Positions 48,454-57,600 of a stretch of 60,169 nt of DNA are shown here, one piece after another. Each line of letters begins with the position of its first letter. Within the stretch, counting starts at the first letter, position 1. A program made the translations under genes and the position numbers. The notes under the pieces were generated by a model, which was not told the origin of the DNA, did no database searches, and saw nothing but the letters and a program-made list of their open reading frames with translations. The DNA is from Tsukamurella spumae. GTDB lineage: Bacteria > Actinomycetota > Actinomycetes > Mycobacteriales > Mycobacteriaceae. The DNA is taken from positions 1-60,169 of the forward strand of contig NZ_JAAXOQ010000029.1 of assembly GCF_012396015.1 (NCBI RefSeq), written 5' to 3'.

Positions 48454-49179
48454 CTAGTCGGTGAACGACTTGGCTTGGGCGTTGACGGCCTCGACGAACT
48501 TGGGGTCCGGCCTGTACGAGGCGACGGCCTTCTGCCAGCCCTCGGGTGTCGACATGTCGGCGCCTGCGCCGCACAGCAGGCGCGCGAGGGTCAGGGCGGC
48601 GTCATCGAGACTGTCGGGGTTCGGTGGAGTGCTTGTCTGCGAGCTTGCGGTGATGGCCCACTGCTCCCACACGGTGGGGGCGAACAGGAGCGGGCCCATG
48701 AGCAGGTCCGCCGATGCGTCACCGTCGTAGAAGCCGCCGTCGGTGTCTTTCGCCGCCGGCTTCTGCGGCTGGCGCAGGGCGGGACGGACGACGGCGTCGT
48801 CGCCGAGGCGGTGACCGCGCGCCGTGCCGTGATCGGAGGTCAGTCGTCCGATCGCCGCCAGTGTGGCCCAGCCGAGTTGGCAGCGCGGTGCGTTCTTCCC
48901 CATTACCAGGGCGGCCCAGGAGTACGACTCGAGCGCGGTCGCCGGAGTCAGGTACGGCCCGCTGTGAATAGCAGCCCACTTCGCCATCGCCGCCGCCGCC
49001 CGCGGTGCGGACGGTGCGCTAGGCGCCGAGGATGCGGGGGCATCGGGTGTGCGTGTCAGGCGCGCTGAGCATCCGGACAGCAGGACGATCAGCGCAATCG
49101 CGATCGTGACACCACGGACGGCAGTGGGGAAGCGGTGCGCCGAATGCTGTTGTGACGCTCGATCTGTCGACTTCGTCAC
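48454..49179 (-). CDS. Lytic-transglycosylase-like lipoprotein lacking the catalytic Glu
   Basis: 241 residues from GTG 49179 (GAGAGG 7 nt upstream). Signal peptide and lipobox: VTIAIALIVLLSGC. The mature part follows the MltB/SLT pattern of actinobacterial transglycosylases: CQLGWATLAAIGRLTSDHG, LLMGPLLFAPTVWEQWA, LDDAALTLARLLCGAGADM, WQKAVASYRPDPKFVEAV. In active enzymes the first block reads R-V-E-S-x-H-G; here it is R112-L-T114-S-D-H-G, so the catalytic Glu is Thr. Two Cys are placed to form a disulfide as in homologues. It may bind rather than cut peptidoglycan, guiding the secretion channel. It sits between eccD and eccC in one operon. Confidence 0.75.
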   Translation of the reverse strand: MTKSTDRASQQHSAHRFPTAVRGVTIAIALIVLLSGCSARLTRTPDAPASSAPSAPSAPRAAAAMAKWAAIHSGPYLTPATALESYSWAALVMGKNAPRCQLGWATLAAIGRLTSDHGTARGHRLGDDAVVRPALRQPQKPAAKDTDGGFYDGDASADLLMGPLLFAPTVWEQWAITASSQTSTPPNPDSLDDAALTLARLLCGAGADMSTPEGWQKAVASYRPDPKFVEAVNAQAKSFTD

Positions 49180-49208
49180 GCAGTTGCCTCTCGAGGTCGT
49201 GCACGCGA

Positions 49209-49214
49209 TACCGT
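49209..49214 (+). promoter_or_regulatory. -10 box TACCGT, leaderless start of the small ESX membrane gene
   Basis: TACCGT ends 6 nt before ATG 49221. Supports a real gene on the strand opposite to the surrounding operon. Confidence 0.5.
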
Positions 49215-49220
49215 TGCCGA

Positions 49221-49565
49221 ATGCAGGTCGAAGATCAGGAAACGGGTTCCGGGCGTCAGCGGCCGCAGCGGGTGCACTGGGAGCGGTCGGAGCGACAGCG
49301 GATCCTGCAGGCGCATTCGCTGCGCACCAAGTTGACCACTGCTGCGGTCCTGAACGGCAAGCTTCCCCCGCGGTCGACGGCGTCGGTCGTGATGATCGTG
49401 CTGTGGTCGGTTGTGCTCGCAACGCTCGCAGCTGCGGCGGTGCTGGCGGGAGTGTGGATCGCAGGCTGGATGGGCTCGAAGTCACAGTCACCGTCCCACG
49501 TCGGTACCAAGTATGTACTGGTAGATGCCCTGAGCCCAGAACAGCATGGGAATCAGGCCCAGTAG
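49221..49565 (+). CDS. Small single-helix membrane protein inside the ESX locus
   Basis: 114 residues. Charged, Arg/Gln-rich N-terminus (QRPQRVHWERSERQRILQAH), then KLTTAAVLNGKLPPRSTASV and one membrane helix (about 58-84, VVMIVLWSVVLATLAAAAVLAGVWIAGW), short tail. I recall similar small proteins in other actinobacterial type VII loci but cannot name the family. It is transcribed against eccD and the lipoprotein gene; its last 78 bp overlap the end of eccD, and it starts 41 bp from the divergent lipoprotein start. Expression would yield RNA antisense to the eccD-lipoprotein transcript. Confidence 0.6.
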   Translation: MQVEDQETGSGRQRPQRVHWERSERQRILQAHSLRTKLTTAAVLNGKLPPRSTASVVMIVLWSVVLATLAAAAVLAGVWIAGWMGSKSQSPSHVGTKYVLVDALSPEQHGNQAQ

Positions 49566-50846
49566 TACGAGCACGTCGAGGGCATTCCAGATCTGAGCCA
49601 GTCGCGCTCCGGCGACTCTCGGAAGCTCGAAGTAGCCCAGGAACAGGATCATCACTCCGAGGAGCAGAGCGATGATCATCGTCGCGGCGGCGGTGATGAA
49701 CGGTGCCGAGTCGCCGATGCGCTGACCGACCAGAGCGACGGGCACAATGAAGGCACTGGTCACTGCAACCCCGATGATCGGTGCGACGTGGCGGACTTCC
49801 GAGAAGCTTCGACTGCGCAGCAGGAATGCCAGCCCGATGTATGCGCCGAACACGGCCTGCTCCCAGACGCCGGTGATCGCGAGGACGAGGACGGCTCCCA
49901 CGGCGCTCGCGCAGCACGCCCACACGATTCCGTCGAGGAGATCGGTGGCGATGACCGCGCGCCGCACGATCTCGGGTCGATCGGGACGCTCACGCCCCGC
50001 GTGGTACGACGTGGCGGGAGACTCCTCCTCGGTGCGGGCCACGACGCCGCCCAATCCCGACCATGCCACCGACGCCCGCCCAGCGCAGGCAAGGCCGATG
50101 ATGAGGGCCGGGGAGATCCATGCCGCGAGCGCGGTCGCGTTGACTCCCCATCGGATCGCGATCACGGCGGCGATCGCGGCGGACCCGGCGATCGACGACG
50201 AAGCGACGATCGCCCATCGCGCCGGTGAGAGGGCGAAGGTGGTCATGGCGATACCGCACAGGCCTCCGCCGACGGTGGCGAGGACGACCTGCGGCCACGG
50301 CGAGGTGTGGAACACTGCTGCCAATGCGGCTGCGAAGCAGATCGGAGTGATCCAGACCAGGTGCCGGGCCGGCTCGGGAGCTGCGTACGTGGCGAGGATG
50401 AACGCGCCCATCGCCGCGGCGCACGCGCCGGCGACGAGACCGCCCGTCACGGCGAATGCGACTGCCGCGACGACGACCAGCATTCCCGCATAGCCCACGA
50501 CGACGCCATGCCGGGCGCTACCGGTCCACATCCGACGATCGTCCTCGACGTAGTCAGCGACCACGTCGATCGCGGAGAAGATCTCCGGTGCGGCGATCTC
50601 ACTGGCGGCGGGAACGATGTAGAGCATGTCGCCGTCAACGACGTCGTAGTCACCGAGCTTGCCGTGCGCGGCGAGGGGACCGGCAGCCACTGACGCGAGC
50701 CGCCACCCCGACTCGTCGGAAGGGTCGAGACCGAGCACGGCGGCGACCTGATCGACGACCTCAGCGATGGGACGTGAAAGCGGCGCGGTCACGTCGGCAG
50801 CGTTGTCCTGCGGGCCGACGACCGTGACCCGGGCGAATTCAGCCAT
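49488..50846 (-). CDS. eccD: Type VII secretion membrane channel protein EccD
   Basis: 452 residues. N-terminal ubiquitin-like (YukD) domain (about 1-85: FARVTVVGPQDNAADVTAPL ... GDYDVVDGDMLYIVPA), then eleven or so membrane helices from residue 110 on, the family's usual count. EccD dimers line the export pore together with EccB, EccC and EccE in mycobacteria. The cytoplasmic loop VARTEEESPATSYHAGRERPDRPEIVRRA precedes the second helix group as in homologues. Upstream (66 bp) lies the EspC-like gene; the lipoprotein and eccC follow. Confidence 0.92.
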   Translation of the reverse strand: MAEFARVTVVGPQDNAADVTAPLSRPIAEVVDQVAAVLGLDPSDESGWRLASVAAGPLAAHGKLGDYDVVDGDMLYIVPAASEIAAPEIFSAIDVVADYVEDDRRMWTGSARHGVVVGYAGMLVVVAAVAFAVTGGLVAGACAAAMGAFILATYAAPEPARHLVWITPICFAAALAAVFHTSPWPQVVLATVGGGLCGIAMTTFALSPARWAIVASSSIAGSAAIAAVIAIRWGVNATALAAWISPALIIGLACAGRASVAWSGLGGVVARTEEESPATSYHAGRERPDRPEIVRRAVIATDLLDGIVWACCASAVGAVLVLAITGVWEQAVFGAYIGLAFLLRSRSFSEVRHVAPIIGVAVTSAFIVPVALVGQRIGDSAPFITAAATMIIALLLGVMILFLGYFELPRVAGARLAQIWNALDVLVLLGLIPMLFWAQGIYQYILGTDVGR

Positions 50847-50912
50847 CGAGCGTTCCCGACTCCGCGGCAGCGGGGAGCGAAGCCACAGCCACAGCCTTCG
50901 GCATGAGCGGCG

Positions 50913-51209
50913 TCACGGCTGCACGCGGTCGAACAGGGCCTTACCGGCGATGTCGGAGGCGGAGGCCCGCGCGGCGATACCGTCGGCGGCAGCTCCGAAC
51001 TCGGCGATGTTGCCGATCAACTGACCGGTGAACACGCCACTGACCTCGGCGTGAGCGGCCATGGCTGCGTTGACCGCAGCGCCGGCCTCGGTGCCCGAGC
51101 CGGAGACGACCGGGCGGGCCGGAGCGGACAACGATGCGGACACTACCCGCAGGCTATTGCTCGCCTCGAGCAGGTCGTCGAGCGGGAATTGAGAGAACGA
51201 GGAGGTCAT
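50913..51209 (-). CDS. EspC-like (type VII secretion-associated) small protein
   Basis: 98 residues, no signal peptide, predicted helical hairpin: DDLLEASNSLRVVSASLSAP ... EAGAAVNAAMAAHAEVSGVFTGQLIGNIAEFGAAADGIAARASA. This resembles the EspC/DUF2580 group of ESX-secreted helical proteins, which lack WXG but share the four-helix-bundle plan. AAGGAT lies about 6 nt before ATG 51209. It is the second gene of the minus-strand operon. Confidence 0.7.
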   Translation of the reverse strand: MTSSFSQFPLDDLLEASNSLRVVSASLSAPARPVVSGSGTEAGAAVNAAMAAHAEVSGVFTGQLIGNIAEFGAAADGIAARASASDIAGKALFDRVQP

Positions 51210-51257
51210 CGGATTCGATCCTTCCGGGGCGAGGCGACGGGGTCGGAGCAGAAGCGA

Positions 51258-53024
51258 TCAGGAGCCGGCGCGCTCGGTCGCGGCGGCCGACCCGGCAGAG
51301 GGTTTGGCGGTGGCGGGAGGCAACTGGCTAGTGGGCCCGTTCGGCGCACCCTGCGCCGGTCCGGGCGGCAGGAAAGGCGCGTTCGGCACAGGGCTCTGTC
51401 CCACATCGGGGGCGGGAATCGACGGCACCTGCGCGCCGCCGGGCAGGGTGATCGGAGCCAATTGCGCCGGCGGCTTCGGATTCTGCTTGGTGACATTGGT
51501 GTGCATCAGGTACGTGTTGTACGAGTTGAACTGGGACACCACGAAGTACAGGTCGTTTCCGGAGGACCCGGGTAGCACTCGAGGCGCGTAGAGGCTCGGG
51601 TAGTCGGTGCCCGAGGCGATGACCTCGGGATCCGACCAGGGCCCGAGCGCCGACGGCGATTGGCGCATGACGATCGCGTTGCGCACCATGTCCGTATTGA
51701 CCATCACGAACCGCTGAACTCCGGGATGATAGGCGACGTTGAAGTCGCCGAGCGCACCCCACGCAAGCGGGGACGGGGCGGTCTTCTCCGCCGCGGAGAA
51801 TTCACCACCGTTCCACACCTTGTACTTCGACGAGTCGAGCACGTCCTTGGTCTTGGCCTTCGAGACGAAGACACCGCCGATGCGGCCGGGAGGGCTGCCA
51901 TAGAGGTAGACCTCGTCGCCGACGACCACCGCGGACGTCATCTGGAAGGCGGTGTTGCGCTCGGAGTTGCGCCACACCGCCTTCGGGTCCTTGAACCACG
52001 TGGAGCCGCCGTCGTCGGAGTAGGCGATGCCTGAGTAGTTCGATACCCACTGCCCCGACGAGGGACCCCAGTTCCGAATCGAGGTGTAGGTCAAGAAGAT
52101 CCGCTCACCAATGGCGAAGCCGGATGTGGGGATGACCGTCTCCTCGGCTCCCTTCGCCTTCGCGCTCTGGAGAATCTCCTTGGCGTGGCCCGGTCGGTCC
52201 GTAACGAAGGAGGTGATCTTCATGCCCGCCGACGGATTGGAGACATCGGCCACCGCGAGCGAATTGGATCTCCAGTCGAATCCGGTCGGCCCTGTGGTCC
52301 CCGTCCACCCGACACCGGGGCTCTGCTGCCCGGAGCCACCACCGGAGCCATCCGAGGTGTTCCCGGAACCGCCGCCGCTACCGGATCCGGAACTCTGCTG
52401 GCCACCGGAGCGGATGTTGACCAACGGGATGTCGGGGACGGGAATCTTCACTGCTGACGGGATGATCGGCACATTCAGTCCGCTACCGTCAACCAGGGGC
52501 GGGGTCGTGGCCTGCTCCCCGGTCGCACGCGGCCCACCGAAAGTGTCACCGAACGCGACAAGGGTACGACCCCGCGAATCCGCGAAGGGCACAGCCCACG
52601 CCGCACCAGCGACACTCCAGTTCTTGTCGGTGTGGGAATACGACTGGGCGCCAGTGATCTTCGAGACGAAGGCATTCGTCACCGACCGGCCCTGCGGCAA
52701 CGCGGGCTGCCCCGCACCCGGAGGCTCGGGTGCCGGGGACGTCGGCTTGGCCTGCCCGCCCGGTCCACCAGGTCCGTTGGGCGCGGCGGCGACAACGGGG
52801 AGCCCCGGAACCCCCGGCGCAGGTGGCACAGCGTAGGGAAATGAACCCTGGGCACTGACCTGGGAGGGCTGCGCACCCGCCTGCACTGTCTGAGAGGGAG
52901 CTGAGGATGTCGAGCATGCGGCGACCGTACAGACCGCCGCAACACCCACCGCAGCGACCCGCGCTCGCGAGAGCAGCAGCGATCCATCCCGAGATCGGTT
53001 GTGACGTACCGCATGTTTCGCCAC
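51258..53024 (-). CDS. DUF4185 beta-propeller lipoprotein of the ESX locus
   Basis: 588 residues from GTG 53024, which has GGGGAG 6 nt upstream; an ATG at 53069 without ribosome site is rejected. Basic start, signal helix and lipobox (VAAVGVAAVCTVAAC). Pro/Gly-rich linker, then the DUF4185 domain: TLVAFGDTFGGPR, FAIGERIFLTYTSIRNWG, GIAYSDDGGSTWF, FNVAYHPGVQRFVMVNTD, APRVLPGSSGNDLYFVVSQFN, typical of five-bladed sugar-binding or hydrolase-like propellers. A Ser/Gly low-complexity insert (QQSSGSGSGGGSGNTSDGS) lies near 210-240. The Pro-rich tail carries many PP and NAP motifs. First gene of the minus-strand ESX operon; it may bind the arabinogalactan or peptidoglycan. Confidence 0.82.
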   Translation of the reverse strand: MAKHAVRHNRSRDGSLLLSRARVAAVGVAAVCTVAACSTSSAPSQTVQAGAQPSQVSAQGSFPYAVPPAPGVPGLPVVAAAPNGPGGPGGQAKPTSPAPEPPGAGQPALPQGRSVTNAFVSKITGAQSYSHTDKNWSVAGAAWAVPFADSRGRTLVAFGDTFGGPRATGEQATTPPLVDGSGLNVPIIPSAVKIPVPDIPLVNIRSGGQQSSGSGSGGGSGNTSDGSGGGSGQQSPGVGWTGTTGPTGFDWRSNSLAVADVSNPSAGMKITSFVTDRPGHAKEILQSAKAKGAEETVIPTSGFAIGERIFLTYTSIRNWGPSSGQWVSNYSGIAYSDDGGSTWFKDPKAVWRNSERNTAFQMTSAVVVGDEVYLYGSPPGRIGGVFVSKAKTKDVLDSSKYKVWNGGEFSAAEKTAPSPLAWGALGDFNVAYHPGVQRFVMVNTDMVRNAIVMRQSPSALGPWSDPEVIASGTDYPSLYAPRVLPGSSGNDLYFVVSQFNSYNTYLMHTNVTKQNPKPPAQLAPITLPGGAQVPSIPAPDVGQSPVPNAPFLPPGPAQGAPNGPTSQLPPATAKPSAGSAAATERAGS

Positions 53025-53283
53025 GGCATGCTCCCCACTGATCGTGGTCCTACTGGAACATCGCTCCATCGAACCTGAATGTTTAATGTGAATCGCGCGA
53101 ACGATATCGCAATGTTCGCGCTGCCGCTAGTGCCTGTGACGAAAGGTACGCTAGTTTCGGAAACTCTTGCAGACCCACTTAACCAGTTGTAAGGTTCTGC
53201 GAAAATTCGATGGCGTACATCGCACAGGGGGTGCTCTCACCCCCTGACCGCGACTACCTCCAGGAGAAGAGGGCACGACGGCT
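53025..53283. promoter_or_regulatory. Divergent ESX promoter region with 8-bp inverted repeat
   Basis: AT-richer 259-bp region between the two ESX operons. Plus strand: TTGCAG (53166-53171), 17-bp spacer, TAAGGT (53189-53194), about 80 nt before the WXG100 start at 53284. GCGCGAAC-N11-GTTCGCGC (53095-53121) is a perfect inverted repeat centred on GATATC, well placed to control both directions. A candidate minus-strand promoter (TTGCGA with an AT-rich CATTAA region) overlaps it but is weak. Confidence 0.65.
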
Positions 53284-53616
53284 ATGGGTACTCGTTTCTC
53301 AGTTGCCAATCATGCGGTGACCACGCACGCGACCAATATCGAGCAGGTGTCGGGGGCCTTGAACGCGCAGGGTAAGCGGTTCGTCTCCGCGGTGGAAGCG
53401 CTACCGGCGTCGTGGAAGGGGCAGTCGTTCATCGCGTGGGATCAGTTGACGACGCGGTGGGACGCCTCGTTCAAGGAGCTCAACGCGGCGCTGACGACGA
53501 TCCGGGAGTCGGTCGGTCACGCAGGGCAGCTCTACACCTCCGGTGAGCAGCAGCAGGCCGCGCACATCGAGCAGGCAGCCCGCGGAATGGCCTGGGATCA
53601 AGCGAAATTCCGCTGA
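53284..53616 (+). CDS. WXG100-family protein (CFP-10-like partner)
   Basis: 110 residues; WxG turn at W44-K-G46 (LPASWKGQSFIAWDQLTTRW) between two long amphipathic helices; no signal peptide. Such proteins form helical hairpins that dimerise with a partner and are exported by EccC-type ATPases. It has the longer C-terminal tail (QQQAAHIEQAARGMAWDQAKFR) of the CFP-10/EsxB side. First of the divergent plus-strand operon, 82 bp ahead of an EsxA-like gene. Confidence 0.9.
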   Translation: MGTRFSVANHAVTTHATNIEQVSGALNAQGKRFVSAVEALPASWKGQSFIAWDQLTTRWDASFKELNAALTTIRESVGHAGQLYTSGEQQQAAHIEQAARGMAWDQAKFR

Positions 53617-53698
53617 CACCTGGGCCCTCAAGCCTGAGTTCTACTCCCAGCCCGGACTCCCGCGGCTGCACCCAAGCGTTCCCTATGAGGAGATGATC

Positions 53699-53995
53699 AT
53701 GTCAGAAATGTATGCCTACGACGAGGGTGGCGCGGAGACGGCCGGCGATGACCTGGCGTCGATCGTCGCCGCCCTCGAGGCGAACCTGGAGCAACTACAG
53801 GGGTACGTCGCGTCGGTGGAATCCCAGTGGAACGCCGACGAGCAGGTGCTCTACCGTGGTGTGCAGACCAAGTGGAACAACGCCGCAGCGTCAGTGAGCG
53901 AGATCCTCGGGCAGATGAAGACCGCACTGGGCACCAACACCGAACAGGTGCGTGACATGCGCTCTCAGATCCGCTCCGCCCTCTCCCGCAACTGA
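53699..53995 (+). CDS. EsxA-like WXG100-superfamily protein with altered WXG turn
   Basis: 98 residues from ATG 53699 (GAGGAG ends 6 nt upstream; ATG 53693 is too close). Alignment with ESAT-6 gives VESQWNADEQVLYRGVQTKWN against W-G-G-S-G-S-E-A-Y-Q-G-V-Q-Q-K-W, so the turn is W-N-A and the Gly is missing. The helix-turn-helix plan and the second half (VSEILGQMKTALGTNTEQV) fit the family. Likely dimer partner of the gene at 53284. Confidence 0.85.
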   Translation: MSEMYAYDEGGAETAGDDLASIVAALEANLEQLQGYVASVESQWNADEQVLYRGVQTKWNNAAASVSEILGQMKTALGTNTEQVRDMRSQIRSALSRN

Positions 53996-54041
53996 CCCAC
54001 ACCACCTCACCGGAATCCTCGTCTCGGAAAGGCACTGTTCC

Positions 54042-54650
54042 ATGTCGGCGTCCTCGTTCGCGTCTGCGTCCACGCGCATCACCGCCGCCACCGTCGCGGC
54101 GGCCACCTTCCTCGTCGGTCTTGTGGCGGCCCCCGCGTCTGCGGCGCCGGTCACCGCCGGGTGCGCTGCGAAGTCCCAACCGACTTTGAGCCTCGGCAAA
54201 GCGGACCGGGTGCAGGTCGAGATTCCCGCCGCGGCGGGCTGGCACCCGGTCGCGCCGCCGGCTGGCAGATCGTTCACCGTCGGCGCGATCGACAGCGCCG
54301 ACGGCGAAGACGGAATCACCGTCAGGATCGCCTACCCGAAGCAGCCCACCGACAAGCTGACCGCAAACGATCTGGTGACAGCCTTCGCGGCCCGCGACAG
54401 TGACACATTCACCACGGTGGGGCGGCGATCCCTGGCCGGCCCGTGCGGCCTGCCGACGGTGTCGATCTCTCAGCGATTCACCGACATTAAGACCAAGCGC
54501 ACCGCCTACGGCACCGCCCGGTACACGCTGTTCCAGTACGGCACCACCACCGTCGGTGTCATCGTCGAAGTCGCCTCCTACGACCAGCAGCGCCTCGCTG
54601 ACGTCGAACGCACCATCCTCGACCGCTACGGCATCCGCCTGCCCGCCTGA
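54042..54650 (+). CDS. Secreted protein of the ESX operon (LpqN-like?)
   Basis: 202 residues. Sec signal peptide ITAATVAAATFLVGLVAAPASAAP, without a lipobox Cys, so it is likely released. The mature part has two Cys pairs candidates (C in TAGCAAK; C in GPCGLP) and a beta-rich domain VQVEIPAAAGWHPVAPPAG ... YGTARYTLFQYGTTTVGVIVEVASYDQQ that resembles LpqN/Mog1-like surface proteins; this match is weak. GGAAAGG precedes ATG 54042 by 9 nt. It lies between the Esx pair and the toxin and may act as a cell-surface partner of the effector. Confidence 0.65.
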   Translation: MSASSFASASTRITAATVAAATFLVGLVAAPASAAPVTAGCAAKSQPTLSLGKADRVQVEIPAAAGWHPVAPPAGRSFTVGAIDSADGEDGITVRIAYPKQPTDKLTANDLVTAFAARDSDTFTTVGRRSLAGPCGLPTVSISQRFTDIKTKRTAYGTARYTLFQYGTTTVGVIVEVASYDQQRLADVERTILDRYGIRLPA

Positions 54651-54698
54651 CCTCCCGCCCTCCGCACTACACGTTCACTGCCTAGAGAGGCCTTCGCG

Positions 54699-57600
54699 AT
54701 GAGTCTGGACATCACGCCCGGCGACGGCATCGTCGGGGAGCTGGAACTGCTTGGTGATCTGATCGTGGGCGGGTTCCCCGAGGCGGTGTTCACCCTGCCT
54801 GGGGTGAACGTCGATGAGGTGCTTGATCACGCGCGCCTGTATCTGGGGTTCGCGGACGCCGCGGAGACCGCGCGGGGGCGGGTCCGCAGCCTGGAGCTTC
54901 CGGCGTTCGTGGGTGTGGAGGGTGAGTTCTTCCGGGGGCGGGTGCCGGGCGAGCTCGGGATGCAGCTCGGCGCGGCGGCCGACTCGTATTCGCGGGTGGG
55001 TTCGGGGGTCAAGGAACTCGCCCGTGAACTCGACAGTTGCCAGACGGCTTTGAAGCCTCTGGAGGCGCGGGCGCGGGCGGTGTTCGAGCACATGCAGAAG
55101 GTGTGGGTGAAGGTCAACGTCCCGTTCACCGAGTACAGCGGGCTTCGCTCGGAGTGGGATGAACTTGTCCGGGCCGCGGGTGTGGTGCATGAGCGGGTGG
55201 CGGTGGCCGGGCAGCAGGCGGCCGCAGCGATCAACGCCGGTACGGAGGCGATGGTCCCGGTCAATGACTACTTCTCTACCTTGCCCGGCGGAGCGGTGGC
55301 CGGTGGTGCCCCGGCGCGGGGTGTGCGGTCCACCGCATCGCGCGCGGTGTCGGCCGCTGCGGGTGGCGTGAGCGGCGCACCGGGGCGCGTCGTGCGGGCG
55401 GCAGTCGATGGGCTGGGCGTGGCGGCCGGATCGGTCACCTCGGTGCCGCAGCAAATCACCGCGCGCGGGCAGCAACTCGCCACGCAGGTGACCGGAGACG
55501 GGATCAAGGTCGGGGACCAGCTGTTGACCGATCCCACCAGCCCGGAGGCGCAGAAGCTGGTTCGTGACGGGCTGGCGACGAACATTCTTGGTGTTGATCC
55601 GACGGGTGTTCCGACGGCGATGATGATGCTCGCCGCGCCGTCTACATTGCTCCGGGAGCAGCCACGCAAGAAGCCTGCCGGGCGCAGATGGACGGGTGCG
55701 GATTCGAAGACGCAATCAGTCGCCGAACGCGCTGTCGGCCAGGTCGTCTCGGTTCCGGGTCGGTTCGTCGGTGGCGCGGTGGACCGCTTCGGGAACACCA
55801 TCGCCGGCAATGCCGCGTTGGTCGGTGTCGGCGGTGACCCCGTGCGGGCGTGGTCGGGACTGCTTTCGAACGCGGTCAGCCCTGTGGCGGGTGCGTCGCG
55901 GGCGGTGGCCTCGGCGACGCCCGCGCAGATCCTCACTGACCCCATCGCCGCCGCCGGCGCAGCAGCGACGCACGCGCCCGCCACGGTGCCCTTCGTCGGC
56001 TGGGTCTACGGGCTGGTGGAGTGGGCTTCGAAGCCTGGTGAACTCGCCCGCGAAGGCGCGAAGGAAACACTCGCCTCCGCTCTCGACACCCTGACGCTCA
56101 AGAACCTCGAAGCCGGGCAGGCGGCCGCCAATACCGGTGAGGTGCAGGTCACCACGTCCGATGTGGACGTGCACGCCGACCACGGTGGGTACGTCACCTT
56201 CACCCTCCCCGACCTCGAAGGCGGAGAACCCAAAGCCTGGTACATCCTCGCCACCCCCGACAGCCCCGGAAACTTCACCACGGATGTGGCGACCGGTCCT
56301 GGGGAAGAACTGGTCGAACGCAGCGATGGCTCCGTCATCCTGGTCAACAGCGGCAGCGGACAGATCGCCCGGACGATCAAAACACCGTGGGCCAAAGATG
56401 CCCTCGGCCGGGACCAACCCACCTGGTACTCCATCGAGAAGATCGACGACCAGACCTCGACGATCACCCAGCACATCGCCCCGAACAAGAACGCCCTGTA
56501 CCCACTTGTCGCGGACGCACCGGTGTCAGGGGAACAAGCAGCGACTATCGCATTGAGCGGGCTGTACGGCGCAGCAGGCGTGTCGGTTGTCGCACAGCAA
56601 GCGGTGCAAGCTCCTGCTCCTGCCTCGCCTGAGGTGCAGCAGAACCCTGCTGCAGTGCTGCCGGGTGGGACTCAACGACTGCTGGATGCCGGTACGTACA
56701 GGCCTGAGTCCCAGGTGTCGGTGCAGTTGCCGCAGACCGGTGGTGCTGCTGGTGGTGTTCTTGGACCGTCTGTGGGGCGGGTGATCACGCAGGGGGGTGG
56801 TCAAGTCACGGCGAGCCCGAATGCCTCAGACGGTGCGGTGAAGATCGAAACCCCTCGCAACGACGGCAGCGGGACTTCGGGTGTCACTGCGGTGAGCACC
56901 GTGGTACGTCCTGGTTCGGAACCTGGGGTGATCGGTACGGGCAGCGGCAACGTGCGGGTCACCGACGCGACGGTCTCGGTGCGCGACGAGCGCACGGGTG
57001 TGGAGACTGTCACCGGCACGGGGCAGCAGGTCGAGGATGCTGGTGCGGTGCGCCCCACCACCGCTGGCGGGCTGACCCCGCAGACCGCACGAACGATCTC
57101 GCAGTCGATGCCCGCGTTGGCGAGCATGCTCACGATCAGCCCCGCCGATGGTGCGGTGTCGGTGCGCACCCCCACCGACACCGGGACGGCGATCCCCACT
57201 GCCTTGACCAGCCCCAACAATGGTGGAGCGTCATTGCTTCTTGCTGGGGTCGGTGCGGTGAACTCCGGTCACGGTACTGTTGCTCTGCCCGGCTCGGATG
57301 GGCGGATCACTGAGCGGTTGCCTGGCGGTAGCGGTACTCAAACGACGCTGCCTGACATGACGCAGATCACCGACCACACCGATCCCGTTTCGAAGGTACG
57401 GACGCTCTCCACCACGGACCTGATCACCGGGGCAGTGAACTCTGTCCGAACCGATCCTGCTACGAAGATCACCGAGAGATGGACCGTCGACGGCACCGGT
57501 GCGGGTCAGGTCACGCTCTCCCAGCCCGGCTCACCGACGCAAACGTACAGGGTGGCTGGCGACCGGATCGTTGTAGCCGCGCCGCGTCCGCTGTCGTTGC

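Noticed and set aside
53025-53069. ATG 53069 as start of the DUF4185 lipoprotein
   Set aside because: No ribosome site, and it adds 15 residues before the signal peptide; GTG 53024 has GGGGAG at proper spacing.
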